Below, one piece after another: positions 6,771 to 14,158 of a stretch of 64,000 nucleotides of DNA. Source of the stretch: Enterobacter sp. ENT03 (GTDB lineage Bacteria; Pseudomonadota; Gammaproteobacteria; Enterobacterales; Enterobacteriaceae); NCBI RefSeq assembly GCF_019218745.1, contig NZ_JAHUXA010000002.1, positions 273,066 to 337,065 on the forward strand, written 5' to 3'. Below the pieces are notes generated by a model. That model was not told the origin of the DNA. It saw nothing but the letters and a program-made list of their open reading frames with translations, and did no database searches. Every line of letters begins with the position of its first letter. Within the stretch, counting starts at the first letter, position 1. The translations under genes and the position numbers were made by a program.

Positions 6771-7100
6771 ATGAACAGTTTAACGGCTATTTGCCGCTTA
6801 CCGCAACTGCGGATGATCCCGGTGCCGGGACTGCCGCTGTTTCGGTATGAACGCAGAATATCAAACCGCTGGGTGGCGTGTAACCACAGCCGCGCGCGGG
6901 CAATCGTGGGTGTGTATTACCGGAGGGCGAAAGCTTTATGCGTGAACTCAACCGATGGTTCAAAGACCACCATGGCATCCCCGTCCAGGTCATCAGATGG
7001 GAGCCAGAAACCCGGCGCGTTATCTATCTGCGAAAAGGTTATGAGTACGGCGAATGTTTCAGCCCGCTCGAACAGTTCCAGCGAAAGTTCAGGGAAATAG
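6771..7100 (+). CDS. hypothetical early phage protein (3' extent uncertain)
   Basis: An ATG with GGAG nine bases upstream opens a frame starting MNSLTAICRLPQLRM, three bases after the YmfL-like stop. The first 55 codons fill the gap before the DUF4222 gene. The rest overlaps that gene in another frame and becomes serine-rich, which looks non-coding. A real small protein here is likely. Either its end is overestimated or the two genes truly overlap. No function is known. Confidence 0.35.
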   Translation: MNSLTAICRLPQLRMIPVPGLPLFRYERRISNRWVACNHSRARAIVGVYYRRAKALCVNSTDGSKTTMASPSRSSDGSQKPGALSICEKVMSTANVSARSNSSSESSGK

Positions 7101-7120
7101 AGGGCGATCATGAGCACTAA
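6938..7120 (+). CDS. DUF4222 family small protein
   Basis: A 60-residue protein with the pattern of the DUF4222 family (basic start, then IPVQVIRWEPETRRVIYLR and EYGECFSPLEQF), common in the early region of lambdoid prophages just before the replication genes. Function unknown. It overlaps the O-like gene by 11 bp, suggesting translational coupling. Confidence 0.7.
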   Translation: MRELNRWFKDHHGIPVQVIRWEPETRRVIYLRKGYEYGECFSPLEQFQRKFREIEGDHEH

Positions 7121-8000
7121 ATTAACCGGCTACGTCTGGGATGCATGCGCCGCTTCAGGCATGAAGCTCTCCAGCGTGGCGATTATGGCCCGACTGGCTG
7201 ACTTCAGTAACGACGAGGGTATCAGCTGGCCTTCCATCGGCACCATAGCCCGTCAGATTGGTGCGGGTGAAAGCACCGTGCGTACTGCGATCGCGCAACT
7301 GGAAAAAGACAACTGGCTTTCGCGCAAACAGCGCCGTCAGGGAAACCGCAACGCGTCGAACGTCTATCAGTTGAACGTGGCAAAGCTCCAGGCCGCTGCA
7401 TTCTCTCACCTGTCAGATTCTGACCCGTCAAATTCTGACCCGTCAAATTCTGACGCATCAAAATCTGATGCATCAAAATCTGACCCCTCAAAATTTGAGG
7501 CGTCAAAAAACAGGACTGGCGGAAGTTTTGACCCGTCAGAATCTGGTGGGGATCCGTCAGTAAAATCAACTACAGATCCACAAGTAAAACCAAAACCCTC
7601 TTGTCCGGTTGCTACGCAACCCGACCCGGAAGTTGTACTGACTGATTTTGCGATCGAAGTGCTTTCTCATCTGAACCTGATCAGCGGATCCCGTTACCAG
7701 AAATCCAAAACTTCGCTGGAGAACATCCGGGCGAGGCTGCGGGAAGGTTACAGCGTTGCGGATCTGAAGCTGGTGATTGACCTGAAACACGAGCACTGGC
7801 GTGAGAACGACGAGCAGTACCAGTACATGCGTCCAGAAACGCTGTTCGGTCCGAAGAAGTTCGAAGGCTATCTGCAAAGCGCAACGCGCTGGGAAGCGAA
7901 GGGGCGCCCGGCGCGGGAAACGTGGAATAAAAACCAGGAGCGGGATGTTAATGCGATCACCGCCTGCGATAACAAGATTCCAGAGGGGTTCCGGGGATGA
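7110..8000 (+). CDS. replication initiation protein (O-like)
   Basis: A 296-residue protein in the position of lambda O. The N-terminal 100 residues form a winged helix-turn-helix (PSIGTIARQIGAGESTVRTAIAQLEKDNWL). The middle (about 101-131) is a low-complexity run of five-residue SDPSN/SDASK repeats encoded by an iteron array. The C-terminal domain (about 170-270) matches the conserved phage C-terminal type that contacts host helicase or its loader. It should bind its own iterons and start phage replication. No helicase or DnaC-like P gene follows, so it probably recruits host DnaB or DnaC directly. Confidence 0.8.
   Translation: MSTKLTGYVWDACAASGMKLSSVAIMARLADFSNDEGISWPSIGTIARQIGAGESTVRTAIAQLEKDNWLSRKQRRQGNRNASNVYQLNVAKLQAAAFSHLSDSDPSNSDPSNSDASKSDASKSDPSKFEASKNRTGGSFDPSESGGDPSVKSTTDPQVKPKPSCPVATQPDPEVVLTDFAIEVLSHLNLISGSRYQKSKTSLENIRARLREGYSVADLKLVIDLKHEHWRENDEQYQYMRPETLFGPKKFEGYLQSATRWEAKGRPARETWNKNQERDVNAITACDNKIPEGFRG
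7411..7500. repeat. ori: 15-bp iteron array, candidate phage replication origin
   Basis: Six head-to-tail 15-bp units, exactly in register: 7411, 7426, 7441, 7456, 7471 and 7486. The common core is close to CRTCAAAWTCTGAYS, and each unit is an imperfect palindrome (TCA...TGA). Degenerate copies follow at 7501 and about 7536-7555. The array sits inside the O-like gene, as lambda ori sits inside O, so it is probably the initiator binding array. Because the period is 15 bp, the reading frame is kept. Confidence 0.75.
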
Positions 8001-9247
8001 GCGACCTTACTTCAGACGACGCCATGCTTAACCAATATTGCCAGGCGCTGGCAGAACTCCGCAGCCGTCCGGCACATGAGCTTAAAGAAATTGGTGATCA
8101 GTGGCGTACACCCGAAAACATTTTCTGGGGTATTAACGTGATGTTCGGCCCGCTGGTGCTGGATCTGTTCACCGATGGCGAGAACAGCAAATGCGAAGCG
8201 TATTACACCGCAGAAGATAACGCGTTGACGCAGGACTGGTCCGCTCGCCTGAATGAACTCCATGGCGCGGCCTATGGCAACCCACCGTACAGTCGTGCAT
8301 CTCAGCATGACGGCGAATACATCACCGGGATGCGGTACATCATGCAGCACGCCAGCGCGATGCGCGATAAAGGCGGGCGGTATGTATTTCTCATCAAGGC
8401 AGCCACCAGCGAAGTGTGGTGGCCGGAGGATGCCGACCACATATCGTTTATCCGCGGGCGAATCGGTTTTGATCTGCCAAAGTGGTTTATTCCGAAAGAT
8501 GAAAAACAGGTGCCGTCAGGAGCGTTCTTCGCCGGGGCGATCGCTGTATTCGACAAAAACTGGCGTGGCCCGGCGATCAGCTACATCGACCGTAAGGATC
8601 TGGAAGCGCGCGGTGATGCATTTATCGCGCAAATTCACCGCGAAGCGCTGCGCCTGTTACCCCAGATGCAGCAACAAAATATTCCGGAAGTGATTCCTGT
8701 CGCAGGCGATGAGGCTGTCGAATGCGCAGAAGCGCTGGATCTGGCCGAAGAAGTTGCGCTGCCAAGACCTGCCACCAGTTCCGAAGACATCCTGCCACTG
8801 AACCAGGTTGATATTCTTGCGAAGAGCGGTATCCAGGCATGGGCCTGTGTCCGGGCGGTTTTTGGCGACAAGGAAGAGTACACCTTCAAGGAGTCAAAGT
8901 TTGCTCACGTATGGGCCTCCGACAATGTTTCCCAGCCGACTGTTGTAATGGTAAGTGCAGGTGACATTGCTGTGGCGGAAGTCCTGATCGCTGAGAAAAG
9001 TTTGCATCTGGCTGTCAGCGAATGGCTGGATCTTAATTTCTCCGAGAATGACCAGCGAAAAGCCGATATGCAGGAACGGTTAAATATCGCAGGTATGGAA
9101 GCGATGAACGAATATGGCATGGCGATCCCGATATTTATGGATGTCATCAAAGAAATGGATCCCGCGGCGCGCTGCAACATTCGCAATATTCGGGTCGCAC
9201 TGAAGGATTTCAGCAGCAAAGCCTCCCTGAAGGAGGATGCAGCGTGA
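7997..9247 (+). CDS. phage DNA N6-adenine methyltransferase with long C-terminal extension
   Basis: The first 200 or so residues match phage Dam-type N6-adenine methyltransferases: an early WRTPENIFWGIN block, LDLFTDGENSKC, and the catalytic NPPYS motif. It should methylate adenine in phage DNA, possibly at GATC. The protein is 416 residues, about 200 longer than the methylase domain. The tail (about 245-416) shows no domain I recognise. The gene overlaps the O-like gene by 4 bp (ATGA). Confidence 0.85.
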   Translation: MSDLTSDDAMLNQYCQALAELRSRPAHELKEIGDQWRTPENIFWGINVMFGPLVLDLFTDGENSKCEAYYTAEDNALTQDWSARLNELHGAAYGNPPYSRASQHDGEYITGMRYIMQHASAMRDKGGRYVFLIKAATSEVWWPEDADHISFIRGRIGFDLPKWFIPKDEKQVPSGAFFAGAIAVFDKNWRGPAISYIDRKDLEARGDAFIAQIHREALRLLPQMQQQNIPEVIPVAGDEAVECAEALDLAEEVALPRPATSSEDILPLNQVDILAKSGIQAWACVRAVFGDKEEYTFKESKFAHVWASDNVSQPTVVMVSAGDIAVAEVLIAEKSLHLAVSEWLDLNFSENDQRKADMQERLNIAGMEAMNEYGMAIPIFMDVIKEMDPAARCNIRNIRVALKDFSSKASLKEDAA

Positions 9248-9564
9248 AAAACCTGACCGCCCGCCAGCAGGAAGTTTTATCCCTGATCATGGCTTTCCAG
9301 AAAGAGCACGGTATCCCACCAACGCAAAAAGAAGTTGCCGGCCTGATGGGCGCGGCGTCTCCGAACGCGGCGAGCGAACTGCTACGTGCGCTTCAGCGCA
9401 AAGGTGCAATCACCATGGTGCCGGGCGTCAGCCGGGGCATCTCGATTAACAGCCAGACCGCAGAGGATGAGGCTATATCACTGCTGCGCTCGCTGGTGGC
9501 TGGTGATCAGGATGCCCGGGAAGAAGCTATCGCCTTTCTCGAAATGCGCGGGGTGGTCGTATGA
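9244..9564 (+). CDS. LexA-type HTH protein lacking the peptidase domain
   Basis: A 106-residue protein whose first 65 residues match the LexA N-terminal winged-helix domain (LTARQQEVLSLIMAFQKEHGIPPTQKEVA). The S24 self-cleavage domain is absent and replaced by a short acidic helical tail. It could bind LexA-like or phage operators without being SOS-cleavable. The GTG start overlaps the methylase stop by 4 bp, within a tightly coupled early operon. Confidence 0.75.
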   Translation: MKNLTARQQEVLSLIMAFQKEHGIPPTQKEVAGLMGAASPNAASELLRALQRKGAITMVPGVSRGISINSQTAEDEAISLLRSLVAGDQDAREEAIAFLEMRGVVV

Positions 9565-9953
9565 AACTGACGCTGCCATTCCCGCCGAGTGTTAACACCT
9601 ACTGGCGCGCCCCGAATAAGGGGCCGCTGGCCGGGCGCCATCTCATTAGCGCCGCCGGGCGCAAATATCAGAGCGATGCCTGCGCGGCGATCATTGAGCA
9701 GTTGCGCCGCTTACCTAAGCCGTCAGCGGAAGCCGCTGCGGTTGAAATCATGCTGTACCCGCCGGACGCCCGCCGCCGGGACATCGACAACTACAACAAA
9801 GCGCTGTTCGACGCGCTGACGCACGCTGGTGTATGGGAGGACGACAGCCAGGTAAAACGTATGCTGGTGGAATGGGGGCCAGTGATAAAGAAGGGAAGGG
9901 TAGAAATCACGATCAGCAAATTTGAAACCGTGGCGAGTGCAGTCGCCGAATAA
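9561..9953 (+). CDS. rusA: RusA-type Holliday junction resolvase
   Basis: A 130-residue RusA endonuclease. The acidic active site is visible as Asp74 and Asp76 in RRRDIDNYNK, with Lys80, and Asp94/Asp95 in GVWEDDSQV. RusA cleaves four-way junctions, in phages helping to resolve recombination and replication intermediates before packaging. The ATG overlaps the upstream stop by 4 bp. Confidence 0.93.
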   Translation: MKLTLPFPPSVNTYWRAPNKGPLAGRHLISAAGRKYQSDACAAIIEQLRRLPKPSAEAAAVEIMLYPPDARRRDIDNYNKALFDALTHAGVWEDDSQVKRMLVEWGPVIKKGRVEITISKFETVASAVAE

Positions 9954-9965
9954 GTGGAGAAGAGC

Positions 9966-10655
9966 ATGAGCGAGTTAATCAACGTAACCAGCGCGCTGGC
10001 GATGTCCAGCCGTGAAATTGCCGATCTGGTGGAGTCCCGCCACGACGATGTGAAGCGCTCAATCGAACGCCTGGCTGAGCGGAGCATTATTCAACTTCCG
10101 CCACTGGCGGATGTTAAAAATCACCTCAATCAGACGGTATCTGTTTATCTGGTGAACAAGCGTGACAGCTATGTCGTTGTGGCGCAGCTGTCGCCAGAAT
10201 TTACCGCCCGGCTGGTTGACCGCTGGCAGGAGCTCGAACAGACGCAGCAAATCCATGTGCCACAATCTCTGCCTGATGCGCTTCGCCTCGCTGCGGATCT
10301 GGCAGAGCAAAAGCAGAAGCTGACGGCAGAGCTGGCCGCCGCGGCGCCGAAGGTGGAGTTCGTCGACCGGTACTGTACCGCACGCGGATCCATGTCGTTT
10401 CGTCAGGTGGCCAAACTGCTTGGCGCCAAAGAGCCAGAGTTCCGCCTGTTCCTGATCGATAACAACATCATGTACCGGCTGCCGGGCACGCTGACACCTC
10501 ATCATCAGCATATCGATCTCGGTCGGTTCGAAGTTAAGACAGGTACTTCAGCAACCACCAACCACGCATTCAGCCAGGCGCGCTTTACGGCAAAAGGCAT
10601 CAAATGGATCGGCGGCCTGTGGGCTGAACATCTGGCAAAGGGAAAAGCGGCATGA
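9966..10655 (+). CDS. Rha family / KilAC antirepressor-like regulator
   Basis: A 229-residue two-domain protein. Residues about 5-95 match the Rha regulator domain (SSREIADLVESRHDDVKRSIERL, then RDSYVVVAQLSPEFTARLVDRW). Residues about 120-225 match the KilA C-terminal antirepressor domain (SFRQVAKLLGAKEPEFRLFLIDNN). Such proteins interfere with repressor function or host growth control during lytic development. I start at the ATG 9966, which has GGAG six bases upstream, not at the in-frame GTG four codons earlier. Confidence 0.85.
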   Translation: MSELINVTSALAMSSREIADLVESRHDDVKRSIERLAERSIIQLPPLADVKNHLNQTVSVYLVNKRDSYVVVAQLSPEFTARLVDRWQELEQTQQIHVPQSLPDALRLAADLAEQKQKLTAELAAAAPKVEFVDRYCTARGSMSFRQVAKLLGAKEPEFRLFLIDNNIMYRLPGTLTPHHQHIDLGRFEVKTGTSATTNHAFSQARFTAKGIKWIGGLWAEHLAKGKAA

Positions 10656-11641
10656 GGGCACTGCTCAAACCGGTTGTTGTCCGGGAGCTGGGTGTGGTGA
10701 TGTTCCGTCCCGGAGCTGATTTGCTGGCGCACTTCAGCCGCGGGCGCATGTTGCTGGAGAACGAACCGGAACGTCTGGCCGGGTTACCGTCCGGGCAAAT
10801 CCCGCCCGCCGCGCAGCCGCTGGCAGAAGATCCGATGCTGGTACCTGTGTTTGAAAACGAGAAGGTGATCGCGCGCGCCGGCGGCATGTCTGGGCTGGAA
10901 AACTGGCTGATGCGCGGCGGTGAATGTCAGTATCCGCACGGCACCTATCACATGGAAAACGTGACGGCATTTCATCATGCGCCCGGCGTGATCCGCGTCT
11001 GCTGGCACTGCGATAACACACTGCGCGGCCAGTTCACTGAGCGCCTGGCGGGCATCGCCCGGACGAACCTGGCGCAGTGGATCATTGAGTTCGTGCGGAT
11101 GGCGCTGGGCTTTGATGATACCCACCAACTGACGATCCCGGAGTTGTGCTGGTGGCTGGTGCGTAACGATCTGGCTGACGTTATTCCCGAAGAGCTGGCG
11201 CGCCATGCGTTACGCCTGCCGGTGGCAACCATTCCGTCGGTGTATCGCGAAAGCGAGCTGGTACCGGCACCGGCGGCCACTAGCATCATTGAGGAAAAAG
11301 CGAAGCAGGTGCTGGCACTACGCATCGATCCGGAATCGCCGGAGTCCTTTATGCGACGCCCGAAGCGTAAGCGCTGGGAGAATGTGAAATACACCAGATG
11401 GGTAAAGACGCAGCCATGCGCCTGCTGTAGCAGTCCTGCTGACGATCCGCATCACGTCATTGGCTACGGTCAGGGCGGCATGGGAACCAAAGCGCATGAC
11501 CTGTTCGTGATACCGCTGTGCAGAGCGCATCACGACGAGTTGCACGCTGACATGAAGGCGTTTGAAGAAAAATATGGCACGCAGCCCGAGCTGCTGCTGA
11601 AAACATTAGACCGCGCGCTGGCGATCGGCGTACTGGCGTAA
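10652..11641 (+). CDS. DUF968 protein with C-terminal HNH-like fold
   Basis: A 329-residue DUF968 family protein. The C-terminal third carries a zinc-finger nuclease pattern: paired cysteines in CACC, DPHHVIGYGQGG, then CRAHHDELH. This resembles the HNH/Ref-like fold, and a recombination or DNA-processing role is plausible. The N-terminal 200 residues are specific to the family. It starts inside the stop codon of the Rha-like gene (ATGA overlap) and precedes Q, its usual place in lambdoid phages. Confidence 0.8.
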   Translation: MRALLKPVVVRELGVVMFRPGADLLAHFSRGRMLLENEPERLAGLPSGQIPPAAQPLAEDPMLVPVFENEKVIARAGGMSGLENWLMRGGECQYPHGTYHMENVTAFHHAPGVIRVCWHCDNTLRGQFTERLAGIARTNLAQWIIEFVRMALGFDDTHQLTIPELCWWLVRNDLADVIPEELARHALRLPVATIPSVYRESELVPAPAATSIIEEKAKQVLALRIDPESPESFMRRPKRKRWENVKYTRWVKTQPCACCSSPADDPHHVIGYGQGGMGTKAHDLFVIPLCRAHHDELHADMKAFEEKYGTQPELLLKTLDRALAIGVLA

Positions 11642-11658
11642 ACGGAGTGGAGACCGCT

Positions 11659-12417
11659 ATGAACCTCGAATCATTACCTAAATTTTATTCCCCGAAATCA
11701 CCGAAGCTGAACGATGAGACGCCAGCCACCGGCGGGGATGCGCTGACAATCACCGATGTGATGGCCGCCCAGGGCTTTGTTCAGGCTCAGGCTTCACTCG
11801 GATTTAATCTCTTCTTAGCCAAAATGGGGATTCAGGATCCGCAGCCTGCTATAGAAGGTCTGTTTAATTACGCGCTGGCGTTGAGAAACCCTGTGCTGAA
11901 TAAGCTTAGCGAGAAAGCGCGGCATGAGATCGTCGGCTGCCTGGTCCGGTTCGCGTACGCTGATTATTCCCGATCTGCTGCCAGTAAAGCTATGTGCGAA
12001 CACTGTAGCGGAAATGGTGTTCGTCGCTCAATTCAGGACGTCGTGAAGCACCCCGGTGTGAGAGGCGTCGAAGCGAGGGTAAAACAAGAAGTGGTAGAGG
12101 AACTGTGCGAACACTGCAACGGGAAAGGAGAGGTCAGCACTGCCTGCCGGGGCTGTAAAGGTAAAGGCACCGTGCTCGATGAGAAGCGCACAAGACTTCA
12201 TGGCGTGCCAGTGCAGAAGATCTGCGGTCGCTGTAATGGTCACCGCTTCAGTCGTGTTCCCACCAGCCTGGCCCGTGCGGTTGTGGAACGACTGGTACCG
12301 GATCTGACAAAGCATCAGTGGTACACCGGTTATGCTGAAGTCATCGATAAGCTGGTAACGAAGTGCTGGCAGGAAGAGGCTTATGCGGAGAAGCTTTTGC
12401 GCAAAGTCACAAGATAG
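11659..12417 (+). CDS. Q: late antitermination protein Q (phage 82 type)
   Basis: A 252-residue antiterminator of the phage-82 Q family (start MNLESLPKFYSPKSPK). The middle holds four CxxC modules with a DnaJ-like spacing (CEHCSGNG, CEHCNGKG, CRGCKGKG, CGRCNGH), which should bind zinc. Q loads on RNA polymerase paused near the late promoter and lets it pass the terminator. A matching promoter-terminator pair follows immediately. I chose ATG 11659 (GGAG upstream) over the in-frame start at 11647. Confidence 0.88.
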   Translation: MNLESLPKFYSPKSPKLNDETPATGGDALTITDVMAAQGFVQAQASLGFNLFLAKMGIQDPQPAIEGLFNYALALRNPVLNKLSEKARHEIVGCLVRFAYADYSRSAASKAMCEHCSGNGVRRSIQDVVKHPGVRGVEARVKQEVVEELCEHCNGKGEVSTACRGCKGKGTVLDEKRTRLHGVPVQKICGRCNGHRFSRVPTSLARAVVERLVPDLTKHQWYTGYAEVIDKLVTKCWQEEAYAEKLLRKVTR

Positions 12418-12449
12418 AATCATTATTTTGAATTTTAGCGACACAATGC

Positions 12450-12478
12450 TTGCAATGTTCGGAAAAGTTGGTTAAAGT
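12450..12478 (+). promoter_or_regulatory. candidate late promoter PR'
   Basis: TTGCAA (12450-12455) and TAAAGT (12473-12478) with a 17-bp spacer, 33 bp after the Q stop and 34 bp before a strong terminator. This is the arrangement of a lambdoid PR' with its downstream terminator under Q control. Confidence 0.5.
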
Positions 12479-12511
12479 TTTTCCAACGATGGGCGTTGTA
12501 TATGCAGCGTT

Positions 12512-12538
12512 AAAAAACCCGCTTCCGGCGGGTTTTTT
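12512..12538 (+). terminator. late-leader terminator tR'-like
   Basis: CCCGC / GCGGG stem with a 5-base loop, preceded by six A and followed by six T. It would stop PR' transcripts until Q modifies the polymerase. Confidence 0.8.
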
Positions 12539-12631
12539 ATTGGCTGCAATGCAGGGAAGGGGTAAAATGCGTTCGTCACTCAACGGGTGATGCGCGCAGG
12601 ATGTGCGGTTCGTCTCTATGAAGGTGAAACT

Positions 12632-12913
12632 ATGCACAACTCAGAAACACTCCGTTATATTTTAGCTCGCCATAATTCCAATGATGGAATAAAAGCCGTT
12701 GTGCGAGAAATTCGCATCTCAGGATATAGCCGTGATGGGATTAATTATTACCATGGACTTTTTTCTGATACTGGCGTAAGCATCGCAATGACTGAGTATT
12801 CCTATTTAAGGACGTATGACACAGCTGAAGATGCTGAGATTGGAAACCCACAGTGGGTCCATTGGCGGCAGCAGGAAGCGTTGGATTTAAAGCGAAACCC
12901 ATTTGAAAACTAA
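12632..12913 (+). CDS. hypothetical phage protein
   Basis: A 93-residue protein starting MHNSETLRYILARH, with a weakly basic N-terminus and an acidic middle. GAAGGTGAA precedes the ATG. I found no recognisable domain. It is the first gene after the late terminator and is followed by its own strong terminator, so it may be expressed independently of the lysis genes. Confidence 0.55.
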   Translation: MHNSETLRYILARHNSNDGIKAVVREIRISGYSRDGINYYHGLFSDTGVSIAMTEYSYLRTYDTAEDAEIGNPQWVHWRQQEALDLKRNPFEN

Positions 12914-12926
12914 AGTTGAATCATTC

Positions 12927-12958
12927 AAGCCCTGGCAATAGCCGGGGCTTTTGTGTTT
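12927..12958 (+). terminator. terminator after the 93-residue gene
   Basis: A ten-base-pair stem (12927-12936 with 12941-12950) with an AATA loop and a T-rich tail (TTGTGTTT). Confidence 0.7.
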
Positions 12959-12975
12959 CTGAAGGGGAAGATAAT

Positions 12976-13216
12976 GTGAAAGCCAAACGGATAGACCGCA
13001 TCCGAAAGGAAATGTAGCAGTTATGAAGCATCGCCGCGTTCTGCTAATGCCCAGGCACTGCGTGAACTGGCAGACGTGGCTGGTACTGACGATGCGGTTA
13101 ACGTTCTTTGTCTCTGCCTGGACATTGCCGATCATGATGGAATCGGCGAAGAAGAAGAGGCGCAGTTGAAGAAAATTGCGCAGGCGCTTCAGTTGCCGTT
13201 GGATCAGTACCTGTGA
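12976..13216 (+). pseudogene. frameshifted small acidic protein gene
   Basis: A GTG with GGGGA seven bases upstream opens VKAKRIDRIRKEM and then meets TAG at 13015. The +1 frame continues directly as SSYEASPRSANAQALRELAD and runs to a stop at 13216 with good coding character, but it has no start codon of its own. One extra T near 13015 explains both observations, giving an intact protein of about 80 residues. The C-terminal part (DIADHDGIGEEEEAQLKKIAQ) resembles TerB-like or EF-hand-like acidic helices. This is a reading-frame inference; a sequencing error or true recoding would look the same. Confidence 0.5.
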
Positions 13217-13368
13217 TCGGTAAGCTCCGCTGGGCCGCCGCCGCGGTACTGCTGTTCTTGGTGGTGGCGATCGATTTCACGGGAAAAATGATGTCGATCC
13301 TGGCAAACGGCATGCTGGTGGCCGGAGTTATCGTATTACTCTGGCCGCTTGTAAGAGCCAGCAAATAA
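13213..13368 (+). CDS. small two-helix membrane protein
   Basis: A 51-residue protein starting at a GTG that overlaps the previous stop by 4 bp (GTGA), indicating coupling. Two hydrophobic segments are clear (AAAAVLLFLVVAI and GMLVAGVIVLLWPLV) with a short polar turn between them and a positive C-terminus. It lies between the late promoter and the holins, so a lysis-related or inner-membrane role is possible, but no family is recognised. Confidence 0.55.
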   Translation: MIGKLRWAAAAVLLFLVVAIDFTGKMMSILANGMLVAGVIVLLWPLVRASK

Positions 13369-13557
13369 CACTGTGCAAAAGGCATCTTCAGGTGCCTTTG
13401 ACAGAGTGTGATACATGTCAGCTAAATGAAAAATGAATGTTCAGTTACAGGGGCTAATTTCCCGTACTGGCTATCTTTAAAGAGAATAAAAGAGTGCTCC
13501 TGGAAGTAATATTCGGGTGAGCGCGACAAACACAGTAATGGCCATACTCTCACCTAT

Positions 13558-13587
13558 GACCAGCGCCCCAATCGCTGGTCTTTTTTT
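13558..13587 (+). terminator. terminator upstream of the phage tRNA
   Basis: GACCAGCG / CGCTGGTC 8-bp stem with a 7-base loop followed by seven T, ending two bases before the tRNA 5' end. Confidence 0.8.
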
Positions 13588-13589
13588 AT

Positions 13590-13666
13590 CCGCCATTAGC
13601 TCAACTGGAAAGAGCACGGAGCTTCTACCTCTGCGGTTCGGGGTTCGAGTCCTCGATGGCGGACCA
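13590..13666 (+). tRNA. tRNA-Arg (anticodon UCU)
   Basis: A full 77-nt cloverleaf with encoded CCA. The acceptor CCGCCAT pairs with ATGGCGG, the D stem is GCTC/GAGC, and the anticodon stem is CGGAG/CTCTG with loop CTTCTAC (anticodon TCT). There is a five-base variable loop, and the T arm is CGGGG-TTCGAGT-CCTCG. It reads AGA, a rare codon in enterobacteria but used in several AT-rich genes of this prophage. Shiga-toxin phages carry arginine tRNAs at the same place, between Q and the lysis genes. Confidence 0.93.
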
Positions 13667-13882
13667 TTGACTGAACGGATGTATTGGAATTAACGTATTG
13701 ATGTGGTGAATCCCCCTGTGCGGTGGGGCGATCCAGCATCTGCACATATGCATCGCGGGTTCTGTGTGCTGGCGCAGGCTCACCGGGAGGCACCCGGCAC
13801 CACAGTTTATCCAATAAGGCTTCACCGTTCTGAGGCTTTTAAGCTGCTTTAATCTCTGTCTCAATCAAACGGAACTTCAACT
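13667..13882 (+). other. non-coding gap with two GC-rich hairpins
   Basis: The 216 bp between the tRNA and the next gene contain no convincing reading frame. Two inverted repeats stand out: CCCC/GGGG at 13712-13728 and CCGGG/CCCGG at 13783-13797. The segment could be tRNA trailer or a small RNA. No function can be assigned. Confidence 0.3.
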
Positions 13883-14071
13883 ATGAGAGAAGGATTTTAC
13901 TGGGTAAGCCATAACGGTACTGTGCAGGTGGCTTACTACACCGATGAGCCGGTTGATGACATCGTCACCGGTACTATAGTTTCAGGCATATGGCACATGA
14001 CTCGTGGTGACGACTTGTGCAACAACGGTGAAGTCGAGGTCCTAAAAGGCCCACTTGAGCCGCCACTCTAA
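13883..14071 (+). CDS. hypothetical small phage protein
   Basis: A 62-residue protein (MREGFYWVSHNGTVQVAYYTD start) rich in aromatic and acidic residues, without membrane segments. It resembles a small soluble protein often seen between the tRNA region and the holin in lambdoid phages. Its function is unknown. A terminator lies 17 bp downstream. Confidence 0.6.
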   Translation: MREGFYWVSHNGTVQVAYYTDEPVDDIVTGTIVSGIWHMTRGDDLCNNGEVEVLKGPLEPPL

Positions 14072-14087
14072 ATTCTACGTCTTTTCG

Positions 14088-14112
14088 AGGCTCCCTTACG
14101 GGGGCCTTTTTT
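14088..14112 (+). terminator. terminator before the lysis genes
   Basis: AGGCTCCC-TTAC-GGGGGCCT stem-loop followed by TTTTTTATT. Confidence 0.7.
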
Positions 14113-14158
14113 ATTTCCCCTCATCTGAGAGGATCAACAGCAATGACGAGGGGGCTAA

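Noticed and set aside
7411..7560. Regular repeats that could be taken for a CRISPR array
   Set aside because: Units are contiguous 15-mers without spacers and lie in frame inside a replication gene, so iterons explain them better.
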